Positions 1 through 6,195 are shown, counted from the first letter of the stretch. The stretch: 7,430 nt of DNA from Candidatus Hydrogenedentota bacterium (GCA_007130675.1 SLSB01000484.1:1-7430); one strand, 5' to 3'. Numbers and translations: made by a program. The notes: a model not told the origin generated them from the letters alone.

Positions 1-1827
1 CGCGACGAACGCCGCCGCAAGGTGCCTATCCGGCCCAACGACGAGGAAACCCTGCGAGTCCTCGACCATCAGGTGCGGTTTCTACTCCAGACCAACACGG
101 ATCTGCGCGACGCGCACGGCCGCACCGTAGGCCAGGGCACTTCCGTCTTGGCGCCCTTATGGGACGGCGAGGAAGTCATCGGCTTCATCGCGACCGACAA
201 TCATTTGCGGCATACCGAGATCACGCAGGAACAGGGCCACGTCCTGGCGTTTTTCGCGGTGTCGGTCGGCCACTTGTGCTCGATCCACCGCGCCACCGAG
301 GCATTGCGTCAGAGCGAGGGGCAACTGCGCCTCATCATGGACCAGGTGCCGGCGCTGCTGTGGACAGCCGGCCCCGACCTCCGGTTCACATCGTCCGCGG
401 GACAGGCTCTCGCCCGGCTGGGCCAGAAACCCGGCGAAACAGACGGGCGCAGTCTGTATGAGTATTTCGGCACAACGGATCCGGAGTTCGCCCCCATCCG
501 CGCGCACCTGAACGCTCTCGAGGGGAAAACGTCGTGGTTCGAGTTCGAGTGGGCCGGAGTCTCGTTTCAGGTGTACGTGGAACCCTTGCACGATCGCGAC
601 GGGGCGATTATCGGGGCTATCGGGGCGGCGCTGGATATCAGCAACCTGCGCGAAGCCGAAGAAGAACGCCGAACACTCGAGGCGCAAATGCAACACGCCC
701 AGAAACTCGAGAGCCTCGGGATGATGGCCAGCGGCGTTGCGCACGATTTCAACAACCTGCTCGTGAGCATGCTGGGCAACGCCGAACTGGCCCAACTCGA
801 GGTGGCCGCCGACTCGCGCGCCCACCACTACCTCGGTCAGATCGTCAAAGCCGCTTGCCGCGCCGCGGATCTGTGCAAGCAAATGCTCGCCTACACCGGC
901 AAGGGCCGGCTGGTGTTCGACTTTGTCGATCTCAACGCCGTCGCCCGTGAAATAGCCGAACTGCTGACCATGTCCATCTCGAAGAACACCGAGCTCGCCT
1001 TTCATTTCGCCGAGCGGTTGCCGCTGGTAAAGGGCGACGCCACCCAGTTGCGTCAAGTGCTGATGAATCTTATCACGAATGCGAGCGAAGCTCTGGAGGA
1101 CACACCGGGTACGGTGCGAATCAGGACCGGCACGATGCAGTGTTCGCAACAGGACATTGAATCCCTGCATGTGAGCGATGGCTTGATCCCCGGTGATTAT
1201 GTGTTCATTGAAGTGGCCGACTCGGGATGCGGGATCGACTGCGCCGTGCTTGACCGCATCTTCGACCCGTTTTATTCGACCAAGTTCACGGGTCGGGGGC
1301 TGGGTCTGGCAGCGGTGTTGGGCATTGTGCGCGGGCACGGCGGCGGCATCGGCGTATCCAGCGGCCCCGGCAAAGGCACGGCGTTCCGCATACTGTTGCC
1401 GCCCCACGAAGCCCCTGTGCCGCGTCCCGAACGCACGGACGACCGCGGCCGCGGTTTGGCGTCCGGCAGCGTTCTGATCATTGACGACGAGACCCACGTG
1501 CGCGAACTTGCCGAACAGATGCTCACGGCCGCGGGCTACCGGGTTCTCGCCGCGCCCGATGGGGATACGGGCGTGGCCCTGCTCGAGAGCGACGGGCACG
1601 AAGTGGATATCGTCCTGCTTGATTTGGCGATGCCGGGGATGGACGGCGTCGCCACGTTCGAGAAGCTCCGCATGGTGAATCGTACCGTGCCGGTAGTCCT
1701 GTGCAGCGGATATGGCAAAGAGTTGTCCATTGCGCGCTTTCCCGACGGGGCCTTGGCCGGCTTTCTCGGCAAACCGTTTCGGATGGGCGAACTCGTGCAG
1801 ACCGTGAGCCAGGTGTTGGGGGCCTGA
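1..1827 (+). CDS. Hybrid sensor histidine kinase (GAF-PAS-HisKA-HATPase-receiver), 5' end missing
   Basis: The frame is open from base 1 (in-frame codons precede the GTG at 22), so the N-terminus lies outside the window. Numbering from that GTG, residues about 40-95 look like the end of a GAF domain (VIGFIATDN), 98-212 a PAS domain, 215-235 a coiled linker. The HisKA H-box GVAHDFNNLL places the phosphorylated histidine at 241. The ATPase has an N-box (N349, N353), a G1 box (D400, G402, G404), an F-box FDPFYSTK (414-421) and a G2 box GRGLGL (425-430). A receiver domain follows (about 483-600) with acidic pair D488/D489, phosphoacceptor D534 in LLDLAMPGMDG, S562 and K584. All catalytic residues are present, so it should autophosphorylate and pass phosphate to its own receiver. 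No membrane segment is visible in this part. There is no output domain and no downstream response regulator in the window, so the partner and signal are unknown. Confidence 0.93.
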   Translation, partial: RDERRRKVPIRPNDEETLRVLDHQVRFLLQTNTDLRDAHGRTVGQGTSVLAPLWDGEEVIGFIATDNHLRHTEITQEQGHVLAFFAVSVGHLCSIHRATEALRQSEGQLRLIMDQVPALLWTAGPDLRFTSSAGQALARLGQKPGETDGRSLYEYFGTTDPEFAPIRAHLNALEGKTSWFEFEWAGVSFQVYVEPLHDRDGAIIGAIGAALDISNLREAEEERRTLEAQMQHAQKLESLGMMASGVAHDFNNLLVSMLGNAELAQLEVAADSRAHHYLGQIVKAACRAADLCKQMLAYTGKGRLVFDFVDLNAVAREIAELLTMSISKNTELAFHFAERLPLVKGDATQLRQVLMNLITNASEALEDTPGTVRIRTGTMQCSQQDIESLHVSDGLIPGDYVFIEVADSGCGIDCAVLDRIFDPFYSTKFTGRGLGLAAVLGIVRGHGGGIGVSSGPGKGTAFRILLPPHEAPVPRPERTDDRGRGLASGSVLIIDDETHVRELAEQMLTAAGYRVLAAPDGDTGVALLESDGHEVDIVLLDLAMPGMDGVATFEKLRMVNRTVPVVLCSGYGKELSIARFPDGALAGFLGKPFRMGELVQTVSQVLGA

Positions 1828-1847
1828 GAACGCTTCGCTCGCGGCTC

Positions 1848-1866
1848 ACGTGATTTCACGTCTTTT
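1848..1866 (+). terminator. Possible weak rho-independent terminator after the kinase gene
   Basis: ACGTG (1848-1852) pairs with CACGT (1857-1861) around a 4-base loop and is followed directly by CTTTT. It lies 20 bases past the kinase stop, in the 51-base gap between two convergent genes. The stem is short and the T-run only four bases, so this is tentative. On the opposite strand the same hairpin has no T-run. Confidence 0.35.
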
Positions 1867-1878
1867 CCGTCCTCGCGC

Positions 1879-3216
1879 CTACTCGATCGGCAGGATTCTC
1901 CGCAGCACAATGTCCTTATGATAGGTTTCGCTGGGGATTCCGCTGTGAATCTGCAGGCCGATGATGCCGCTTTGCGGGATGTCTTCGTCGGTTTCCGTGT
2001 AATCGACGGTCTGGAAGCCGTTGAGCCAGAGCTGAATGCGGTTGCCTTCGCAGCGGATCACGTAGTCGTTCCAGTCGTGAACGTCGAAGAACTTCGCGAG
2101 TTCTTCCTGGTCGACGGTGGCGAGCATTCTGTTTCGGCGCGATTCGTCGTAGAGACAGCCCCAATAGCTCTCGCCGATGTCGGCCTGGTAGCCGATGACT
2201 TCGTGGTCGTCCGGCACGCGCTGACTGCGGATCTGAACGCCTCCGTTGGTGTCGGGACAGGATATCTTGACGCGCAGCCGCAACTCGAAATCGTCAAACG
2301 TCTCTTTCGTGCACAGGAAGTCGTTGTGCGGGATCGGGTGCTCGAGTGTGCCGCCAATCAGCACGCCATCCTCGACGCGCCACATCTCCATGTTGCCTTC
2401 CCAGTGCTCGAGGCTGCTGCCGTCGAACAACACGATGGGCGGACCGAGTTTGGCGTTGTTCAACCCGAGTTCCGCCGCTCTGCGCACGGTTTCCGGGTAC
2501 GTCTCTTTGGCCAGTTCGGTGTAGATGGCCGCCGCTTCGGTGCGTTTGCCGTTCTTGAGCAACTGTTCGGCGCAGATAAGCGAGGCGTCCATGGCGGCCG
2601 AGCGGACCGTCGCCTCTTCGGACTCGAGGCGTCTGGCGAGGCATTCCGCCGCGGCTTCGGTGCCGATCTTGCCGAGCGCCCGCACGGCCGCACACGCGGT
2701 GGGTAGTTTGTCGCCTCCCGAGATGGCGCACAGCGCGCCCACAGCCTCGGTGTCTCTGCGATCGCCGAGCAGATTGACGATGGCGATCTCGGCATTATCG
2801 TCGGCACGGGCGAGTGCGTTGCGCAGGGTCTCGCCTGCCTCGGGCGACGGATCGAGGGCGATGGCGAAACACGCCATGTCCGCCGTTTCGTCGTCGAGCA
2901 GCATCGGTTCGAGCACCGGCAGCGCGGCATCGGGACCGAGCAGCCACAACTGGCGGCAGGCAAACAGTTGCGCATCGCGGGTAGCCTCCGAGCCCACGAG
3001 CGCTACGAGCGCGTCCGTGATGGCCGCCCGAAGTTCGGCATTGCCATGCGATTCCCGGATCAGTGTCTCGATTTCAATAAGTGGCTCGCGGCTGTGGTCC
3101 CGCTGGTAGTCCGCGATAGCGGCCACCTTATCCGCCGCCTCGGCAGGTGTCTGGGCATACGCCGCCCCCGCGCACAGCGCTACAACCACCATCAGACCGC
3201 CCAATCGTATCATCAT
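1879..3216 (-). CDS. Secreted HEAT-repeat protein with DUF1080 (3-keto-disaccharide hydrolase-like) domain
   Basis: 445 aa from the chosen ATG at 3216, which has GGGAG eight bases upstream; a GTG at 3234 would add six residues but has no well-spaced ribosome site. Residues 1-21 form a signal peptide with a hydrophobic core and a likely AYA|QT cut, so the protein should be exported. Residues about 50-250 are alanine/leucine-rich helical pairs of the HEAT or PBS-lyase-repeat kind (for example AVRALGKIGTEAAAECLARRL). Residues about 258-445 match DUF1080: IVLFDGSSLEHWEG, MWRVEDGVLIG, DDFELRLRVK, NGGVQIRS, GYQADIG, GCLYDESR, DWNDYVIRCEGNRIQLWLNG and GIIGLQIHSG. DUF1080 proteins are concanavalin-like beta-sandwiches, many annotated as 3-keto-disaccharide hydrolases acting on sugars; the substrate here cannot be told. 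The HEAT part may mediate protein contacts. A weak extended -10-like TGTAAAAT lies upstream on this strand (complement of 3262-3269). Confidence 0.92.
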   Translation of the reverse strand: MMIRLGGLMVVVALCAGAAYAQTPAEAADKVAAIADYQRDHSREPLIEIETLIRESHGNAELRAAITDALVALVGSEATRDAQLFACRQLWLLGPDAALPVLEPMLLDDETADMACFAIALDPSPEAGETLRNALARADDNAEIAIVNLLGDRRDTEAVGALCAISGGDKLPTACAAVRALGKIGTEAAAECLARRLESEEATVRSAAMDASLICAEQLLKNGKRTEAAAIYTELAKETYPETVRRAAELGLNNAKLGPPIVLFDGSSLEHWEGNMEMWRVEDGVLIGGTLEHPIPHNDFLCTKETFDDFELRLRVKISCPDTNGGVQIRSQRVPDDHEVIGYQADIGESYWGCLYDESRRNRMLATVDQEELAKFFDVHDWNDYVIRCEGNRIQLWLNGFQTVDYTETDEDIPQSGIIGLQIHSGIPSETYHKDIVLRRILPIE

Positions 3217-3264
3217 CGCTGCATCTCCCATCACCTTTATTGCCCCGTCTTACCTCGTGCCATT

Positions 3265-3363
3265 TTACACATCATCGCCTTCGAATGGGACCTTCCGGTG
3301 CAGCAGCCCCCGCAAAGCATCCGTCAACTGTTGCCCCCGAGGTGGCATGAGCATCTTGCTCAT
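3265..3363 (-). CDS. Possible small protein (32 aa) upstream of the DUF1080 gene
   Basis: An ATG at 3363 is preceded by GAGGAAA (complement of 3370-3376) at a good distance and opens a 32-codon frame ending in TAA at 3265. The peptide starts MSKMLMPPRGQQLTDALRG and ends in an acidic tail EGDDV. It has a reasonable mix of charged and hydrophobic residues and codons like those of the neighbouring genes. It ends 48 bases before the DUF1080 start on the same strand, so it could be co-transcribed. The frame stays open further upstream, but that part is translated from a dispersed repeat and is unlikely to be protein. I do not recognise the peptide; it could equally be a remnant of a larger gene or chance. 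Confidence 0.35.
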   Translation of the reverse strand: MSKMLMPPRGQQLTDALRGLLHRKVPFEGDDV

Positions 3364-3438
3364 GATGGCTTTCCTCGAGGCGCGGCGGTCTCGGCCATGG
3401 TCCGCCCACCGGCGAGACGACCAAGTTACCGTATTGTT

Positions 3439-3478
3439 TGTTGCCACAGATGAAGACGGATGAACACAGATAAGATTA
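3439..3478. repeat. Dispersed intergenic repeat of the CACAGATGAACACAGAT type
   Basis: The stretch reads TTGCCACAGATGAAGACGG followed by ATGAACACAGATAAG, made of degenerate units of roughly 10 bases (CAGATGAA, CGGATGAA, CAGATAAG). Sequences of this form are known as abundant intergenic repeats in many environmental bacterial genomes. They often generate spurious reading frames, here a reverse-strand LICVHPSSSVATN. Only one copy is in the window. No function is apparent. Confidence 0.6.
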
Positions 3479-3527
3479 CCGAGGATGCCAAATATATTCG
3501 ACTTGATTTGCTTCAAATAAAAATATA

Positions 3528-3556
3528 TTGCATTTCTACACCCCCTGCCCTATAAT
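3528..3556 (+). promoter_or_regulatory. Near-consensus sigma-70 promoter for the DUF2089-PspC operon
   Basis: TTGCAT (3528-3533) and TATAAT (3551-3556) are separated by exactly 17 bases. The -10 box is perfect and the -35 box matches four of six positions. The upstream 50 bases are AT-rich, as in an UP element, in an otherwise GC-rich window. The predicted start of transcription is about 3562-3564, on top of the ATG at 3563. Confidence 0.75.
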
Positions 3557-3562
3557 TTCTTC

Positions 3563-3943
3563 ATGAGCAGCAGAAGGCGCATAGGAGTCTCGTGTCCGTA
3601 CTGCGGGTTGGGCATGCGGGTTTCGGCCATGGAATGTCCCTCTTGCGAGATCGAGGTGCGGGGAATCTTCCGGCAGAGCCTCTTCCAGTTGCTGTCCGAG
3701 GAAGACCAGCACCTGCTCGAGGCGTATTTGCTGGCCGGGTTCAGCATCAAGGCTCTGGCGGCCGAAACCAGTATGGGATACGCCGCCATCCGCACCCGCC
3801 TGGACCGCTTGATCGCGTCCTACCAGGCCCTCAAGCGTAACGAGGAGGCCAAGAAGGCGATTTTGGATAAAGTGGCGTCCGGCGAACTCACTCCCGCGGA
3901 GGCGGCCAGCCGGATCAGGAGGCTCAGCGATGGACAATCATGA
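3563..3943 (+). CDS. DUF2089-like zinc-ribbon/HTH protein
   Basis: 126 aa. The N-terminus carries a four-cysteine zinc ribbon, CPYC (C11, C14) and CPSC (C25, C28). Residues about 36-90 resemble the helical part of DUF2089 proteins: LLSEEDQHLLEAYLLAGFSIKALAAETSMGYAAIRTRLDRLIASY, with an HTH-like pattern as in small transcription factors. Residues 97-121 (KKAILDKVASGELTPAEAASRIRRL) look like a short SHOCT-type helical tail. The ATG at 3563 is needed to keep the first cysteine pair and has no Shine-Dalgarno sequence; it coincides with the predicted transcription start, which suggests leaderless translation. The gene overlaps the PspC gene by 14 bp. It is likely a small DNA-binding or partner protein that controls or works with the PspC-domain membrane protein; that role is inference. 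Confidence 0.85.
   Translation: MSSRRRIGVSCPYCGLGMRVSAMECPSCEIEVRGIFRQSLFQLLSEEDQHLLEAYLLAGFSIKALAAETSMGYAAIRTRLDRLIASYQALKRNEEAKKAILDKVASGELTPAEAASRIRRLSDGQS
3917..3922 (+). promoter_or_regulatory. Ribosome binding site of the PspC gene inside the DUF2089 gene
   Basis: AGGAGG lies 7 bases before the ATG at 3930 and inside the last codons of the upstream gene. It fixes the PspC start and contrasts with the missing site on the first gene of the operon. Confidence 0.8.
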
Positions 3944-4607
3944 CCCTTATCCAGACTCCTTGGAGCAACTCGATGCGCTTCGAGCCTCCGGGAAGGTGTC
4001 GGCCGAAGAATATGAGGCGCTTCGGGAAGCTTTAGAACGCAGTGAGCCGCCCAGACCGGCGCCTCTGTTGCAGCATGCGCGTTTGCGCAAATCATGGAGA
4101 CAGCGCCAGATCGGCGGGGTGTGCGGAGGGATCGCCACGTTTCTCGATGTGAACCCGTGGCTGGTCCGCATTCTGGCCATTCTGTTGGCTCTGTCTTCGT
4201 GTGGCCTGGCGCTCTTGGTCTACTTGGTCCTCTACATCGCCCTTCCCTGGGACGAAGAAGACGCCGATCTCGTGTGGCGTTTTTCGTGGGGCTACGCCTT
4301 GGGGATTCTTGCGCTCTGCGTGGCGATCATCTTCGGGATGCGCTGGCTGAGTGTGCAGGCCACCCCGGTTTTCGCAGATGCGGGTGGGGAGTTGCCCGCC
4401 ATGACCCGTTGGGTCCTGGGCATGTCCGGTTACTGGCCATTGCTGATTATCATGGCGGTCTTCCTGGCCCTGCTCGACGGAATGTTCCCGAGGCAAAGTA
4501 CGCGCAAACGTGTTTTCCGCCTGATAACACTCTGTGGACTCTCTGCTTTCGCCATAATGTGTGTTCTCGCCTTCTGGCTGCCCCTGAAAGACTTGGGGGC
4601 GTTGTAG
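3930..4607 (+). CDS. PspC-domain membrane protein
   Basis: 225 aa. Residues 9-37 (DSLEQLDALRASGKVSAEEYEALREALER) form a SHOCT-like helical hairpin, a short oligomerisation motif. Residues about 52-108 are a PspC domain: RKSWRQRQIGGVCGGIATFLDVNPWLVRILAILLAL through VLYIALPWDEED, with its membrane span. Further predicted membrane helices lie at about 119-137, 164-184 and 196-217, so the protein is longer than a minimal PspC. PspC proteins sit in the inner membrane and, in the phage-shock response, sense envelope stress and bind the PspA/PspB partners; no pspA or pspB is in this window. The 14-bp overlap with the DUF2089 gene and their shared promoter suggest the two act together. No clear terminator follows the stop. 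Confidence 0.88.
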   Translation: MDNHDPYPDSLEQLDALRASGKVSAEEYEALREALERSEPPRPAPLLQHARLRKSWRQRQIGGVCGGIATFLDVNPWLVRILAILLALSSCGLALLVYLVLYIALPWDEEDADLVWRFSWGYALGILALCVAIIFGMRWLSVQATPVFADAGGELPAMTRWVLGMSGYWPLLIIMAVFLALLDGMFPRQSTRKRVFRLITLCGLSAFAIMCVLAFWLPLKDLGAL

Positions 4608-4625
4608 CTGATTACCCCTATTCTG

Positions 4626-4743
4626 CTGTGGCGCGGTCTCCAACGCAGAGACGCCGAGGACGCCGAGGAGCGCAGAGGAAAAACCAGCCATGTGTCCCCT
4701 CGTGAGGGTTTCACCTGGGCTTCAACATCTGCGCCATCTGCCG
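4626..4743. repeat. 118-bp dispersed repeat, copy R1 (CGCAGAGACGC type)
   Basis: It aligns with 5546-5662 in about 100 of 118 positions with one single-base gap. The core (4641-4680) is built of roughly 9-base units ACGCAGAG / ACGCCGAGG / AGCGCAGAGG. The flanks, including CTGTGGCG at the left and TTCAACATCTGCGCCAT near the right end, are also shared, so the mobile or duplicated unit is larger than the tandem core. This kind of core is a known abundant intergenic repeat in environmental bacteria and makes spurious reverse-strand peptides such as SSALLGVLGVSALE. Confidence 0.8.
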
Positions 4744-4818
4744 CAGGCGTTGCGTTCAGGCGTTCGGACCTGTTGGCCGGTATGTGGTATCATGACAAGC
4801 AGGCTGAACGTGAGTTTT

Positions 4819-4845
4819 TTGCGTGCCCGCAACGCTTTCTTTAAT
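4819..4845 (+). promoter_or_regulatory. Possible promoter of the toxin-antitoxin pair
   Basis: TTTAAT (4840-4845) resembles a -10 box (five of six) 41 bases before the toxin ATG, with TTGCGT (4819-4824) as a weak -35 at a short 15-base spacing. An inverted repeat TTGCG-TGCC-CGCAA (4819-4832) lies over the -35 region and could be an operator, since BrnA-type antitoxins usually repress their own promoter. This is tentative. Confidence 0.3.
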
Positions 4846-4886
4846 GGACATTCGCCAAAACGTTGCTTGGAATTCTGAAGGTACGT

Positions 4887-5165
4887 ATGCATTTTGATTG
4901 GGACCCAGGAAAGGCCAAGAGCAACTTAAGAAAGCACGGGCTTTCTTTTGAGGAAGCGGCGACTGTTTTCTTTGATCCACTTTCGGCCACGTTTGAGGAT
5001 CCCGACCACTCAGACGAAGAAAACCGGTTCATTACGGTGGGCTATTCGTCACGGAATAGTTTATGCGTGGTTGTCCACGCTGAGCGGGAAAGCGCATTAC
5101 GCATAATCAGTGCGCGTCAGGCAACCGCACAGGAAAGAAAACGCCATGAAGAAGCAACAAGATAA
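4887..5165 (+). CDS. brnT: BrnT-family toxin
   Basis: 92 aa from the ATG at 4887, which has GAAGG five bases upstream; an in-frame TTG at 4863 would add eight residues that family members do not have. The protein shows the family pattern from end to end: FDWDPGKAKSNLRKHGLSF with the conserved K and H, EEAATVFFDP, DPDHSDEENRFITVGYSSR, LCVVVHAER and RIISARQATAQERKRHEE. BrnT proteins are small RelE-like ribonucleases that stop growth by cutting RNA and are held inactive by the BrnA antitoxin. The length is normal for the family and no break is visible, so the gene looks intact. It overlaps the antitoxin start by 20 bases. Base composition is lower in GC than the kinase and DUF1080 genes, in keeping with transfer. 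Confidence 0.92.
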   Translation: MHFDWDPGKAKSNLRKHGLSFEEAATVFFDPLSATFEDPDHSDEENRFITVGYSSRNSLCVVVHAERESALRIISARQATAQERKRHEEATR

Positions 5166-5373
5166 GATGCGCGCCGAATACAGTTTCGACTATGCCAAGG
5201 CAGTCCGGGGCAAGTATCACGAGCGTCTCTTGGCAGAAAAATCCTCCATCATAATTCTTGAGCCCGATGTCGCAGAGGCATTTCAGGATTCGGAGGCGGT
5301 AAACACGGCCTTGAGGTCGCTGCTAAAGCTTGCTGACACTACGCGGCAACTGACAGGTCAACCTCCGGGTTGA
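5146..5373 (+). CDS. BrnA-like antitoxin (ribbon-helix-helix type)
   Basis: 75 aa from the ATG at 5146, with AGGA upstream at 5131-5134; a GTG at 5110 and an ATG at 5167 are alternative starts. The N-terminal MRAEYSFDYAKAVRGKYHER matches the conserved toxin-binding lead of these antitoxins (typically an EYDFSKAxRGKF pattern). The C-terminal IIILEPDVAEAFQDSEAVNTALRSLLKLA has the strand-helix-helix spacing of a MetJ/Arc/CopG-type DNA-binding domain. It should neutralise the toxin encoded just upstream and repress the shared promoter. Toxin-before-antitoxin order is usual for brnTA. A short inverted repeat TCAACC-TCCG-GGTTGA (5358-5373) covers the stop codon; it has no T-run and is at best a weak terminator. 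Confidence 0.85.
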   Translation: MKKQQDKMRAEYSFDYAKAVRGKYHERLLAEKSSIIILEPDVAEAFQDSEAVNTALRSLLKLADTTRQLTGQPPG

Positions 5374-5410
5374 TTGGCGTCTGCCGGCAAACACTCATTC
5401 GCAGGCAATG

Positions 5411-5533
5411 TCAATCTCCCCCGCGCCTCGCGTTCTCATCAGCCTCTTCCCTTGGTATGGCGGAAATCGGGAATGAGGCAAGCGCCAATCCAAGGCCCCA
5501 AACCACGGATGCCAGTCTTCGCCCAATGCTCAC
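5411..5533 (-). pseudogene. Truncated 5' end of a membrane-protein gene, paralogue of the gene at 6216-6614
   Basis: A GTG at 5533 with a strong GGGGAGGTGA ribosome site opens a 40-codon frame starting MSIGRRLASVVWGLGLALAS. It closely matches the start of the membrane protein at 6614 (MNIGRRLVSVVQILGLLFAS). At the DNA level 5471-5553 and 6552-6634 agree in about 72 of 83 positions without gaps, including the ribosome site and 20 bases of leader. After about 23 codons the similarity ends, and the frame closes in a charged tail (REEADENARRGGD) with a stop at 5411. The remaining roughly 110 codons of the paralogue are absent. It is most simply a remnant of a tandem duplication, though a short one-helix peptide could still be made because start and ribosome site are intact. 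Confidence 0.7.
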
Positions 5534-5545
5534 GGCTCACCTCCC

Positions 5546-5662
5546 CTGTGGCGGCGTCTCCAACGCAGAGGCGCCGAGGACGCAGAGAAGCGCAGAGGAA
5601 GAACCAGCCACCAGCCCCTCGCGAGGCTTCCGTCTGATCTTCAACATCTGCGCCATGTGCCG
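5546..5662. repeat. 118-bp dispersed repeat, copy R2 (CGCAGAGACGC type)
   Basis: This is the partner of R1 at 4626-4743, in the same orientation and about 920 bases away. It sits between the ribosome site of the truncated membrane gene and the conserved leader block. In the intact copy of this locus (6635-6662) the same interval is only some 28 bases long, so R2 amounts to a net insertion of 86 bases into the leader. Confidence 0.8.
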
Positions 5663-5667
5663 ATGCA

Positions 5668-5714
5668 CTTCGTACCCCCCTCCGTGCTGCGGGCAATATG
5701 GCATTGCTGCTGCC
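5668..5714 (-). repeat. Conserved leader block, copy 1, with MPYCPQHG reading frame
   Basis: 5681-5714 is identical over 34 bases to 6676-6709, and the wider 47-base block differs only in a five-base patch. On the reverse strand an ATG at 5704 begins MPYCPQHGGGYE and, in this copy, reads on through R2 to a TGA at 5537, three bases before the GTG of the truncated membrane gene. No good ribosome site precedes the ATG. Confidence 0.7.
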
Positions 5715-5747
5715 GTATCCTGCGGCAAGATCAGCATTCCTGAATTC

Positions 5748-6167
5748 TTATTTCCGCGTTATACCGAGACTGTCGAGTAACTGGCCGTAGTAGCGCTCTT
5801 CATTTTTCCAGGCCGTTCGCACGAGCAGCGCGAGAATGGCTGCCATCAACAAAGCCAATTCGAAACCCAACAAGATCAATACACGGTTCGCCAGCGTATC
5901 CTTCCACGAAATCATCGCGAAAACCGGCATAAGCAAGAAAAGACAGGTGAGAAACAGAAACCAAAAAAGCAGGACAACGAATTTGGTGCGATAAAGGGAT
6001 ATGGCAAGACCTTCAGCACCGCGCTCGATTCGACACATGTAAATCAGCGCGAAGTGCATCCGGCTTTGACGCGCGCCGTTTGCGGCTTGGGCAATCAATG
6101 TTGCCTGATTCTCCTCGTTATCCAAGAAGGTCTTGGTGTCTCTGTGCTCCCAAAGCATTTTTTGCAT
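5748..6167 (-). CDS. Unrecognised small membrane protein B
   Basis: 139 aa from the ATG at 6167, or 149 aa from a TTG at 6197; neither start has a well-spaced ribosome site and the choice is uncertain. A soluble N-terminal part with charged helices (WEHRDTKTFLDNEENQATLIAQAANGARQSRMHFALIYMCRIERGAEGLA) is followed by two strongly hydrophobic segments, VVLLFWFLFLTCLFLLMPVFAMI and VLILLGFELALLMAAILALLV, and a short charged tail ending LLDSLGITRK. It is therefore an inner-membrane hairpin with a cytoplasmic or periplasmic head. It lies 18 to 48 bases after membrane protein A on the same strand, so the two are probably co-transcribed. I recognise no family. Confidence 0.72.
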   Translation of the reverse strand: MQKMLWEHRDTKTFLDNEENQATLIAQAANGARQSRMHFALIYMCRIERGAEGLAISLYRTKFVVLLFWFLFLTCLFLLMPVFAMISWKDTLANRVLILLGFELALLMAAILALLVRTAWKNEERYYGQLLDSLGITRK

Positions 6168-6195
6168 GCTCTCCGTGTTTAACGTATCGATGACC

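Larger units (their letters stand above)
5374..5747. other. Intergenic stretch without an intact recognisable gene
   Basis: It lies between the antitoxin stop and the end of the second membrane-protein gene. It holds the truncated membrane-gene head (5411-5533), the dispersed repeat copy R2 (5546-5662) and the conserved leader block (5668-5714), each listed separately. Nothing is seen in 5374-5410 or 5715-5747 apart from a 5-bp hairpin at 5711-5727. Confidence 0.7.

Noticed and set aside
157..1599. Long (480-codon) open frame on the reverse strand
   Set aside because: It is antisense to the kinase gene, whose domains and catalytic residues are unmistakable; the reverse product is rich in H, R, G and Q and has no family pattern. 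Long antisense frames are common in GC-rich genes.
1918..2706. 262-codon open frame on the forward strand
   Set aside because: Antisense to the DUF1080 gene; no motif, no ribosome site that stands out, and the reverse strand carries a signal peptide and clear domain.
4641..4680. Possible CRISPR repeats in the CGCAGAG tandem core
   Set aside because: The units are about 9 bases, degenerate and without spacers, and the second copy is a single block 920 bases away; no cas genes are present.
4092..4691. 199-codon reverse frame across the PspC gene
   Set aside because: Shadow of the PspC gene that runs into dispersed repeat R1; the translated product has no hydrophobic or domain pattern.
4763..4793. 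TTCGGA...TATCAT as a promoter for the toxin gene
   Set aside because: The 19-base spacing and poor boxes are weaker than chance would require for a confident call, and it lies far from the toxin start.
5439..5696. Reverse frames through R2 giving peptides such as FLCASLRPRRLCVG
   Set aside because: They are typical spurious translations of the dispersed repeat and have no independent support.
5711..5727. TGCCG-CGGCA hairpin as terminator of the membrane-protein operon
   Set aside because: The stem is only five base pairs and no T-run follows on the reverse strand.
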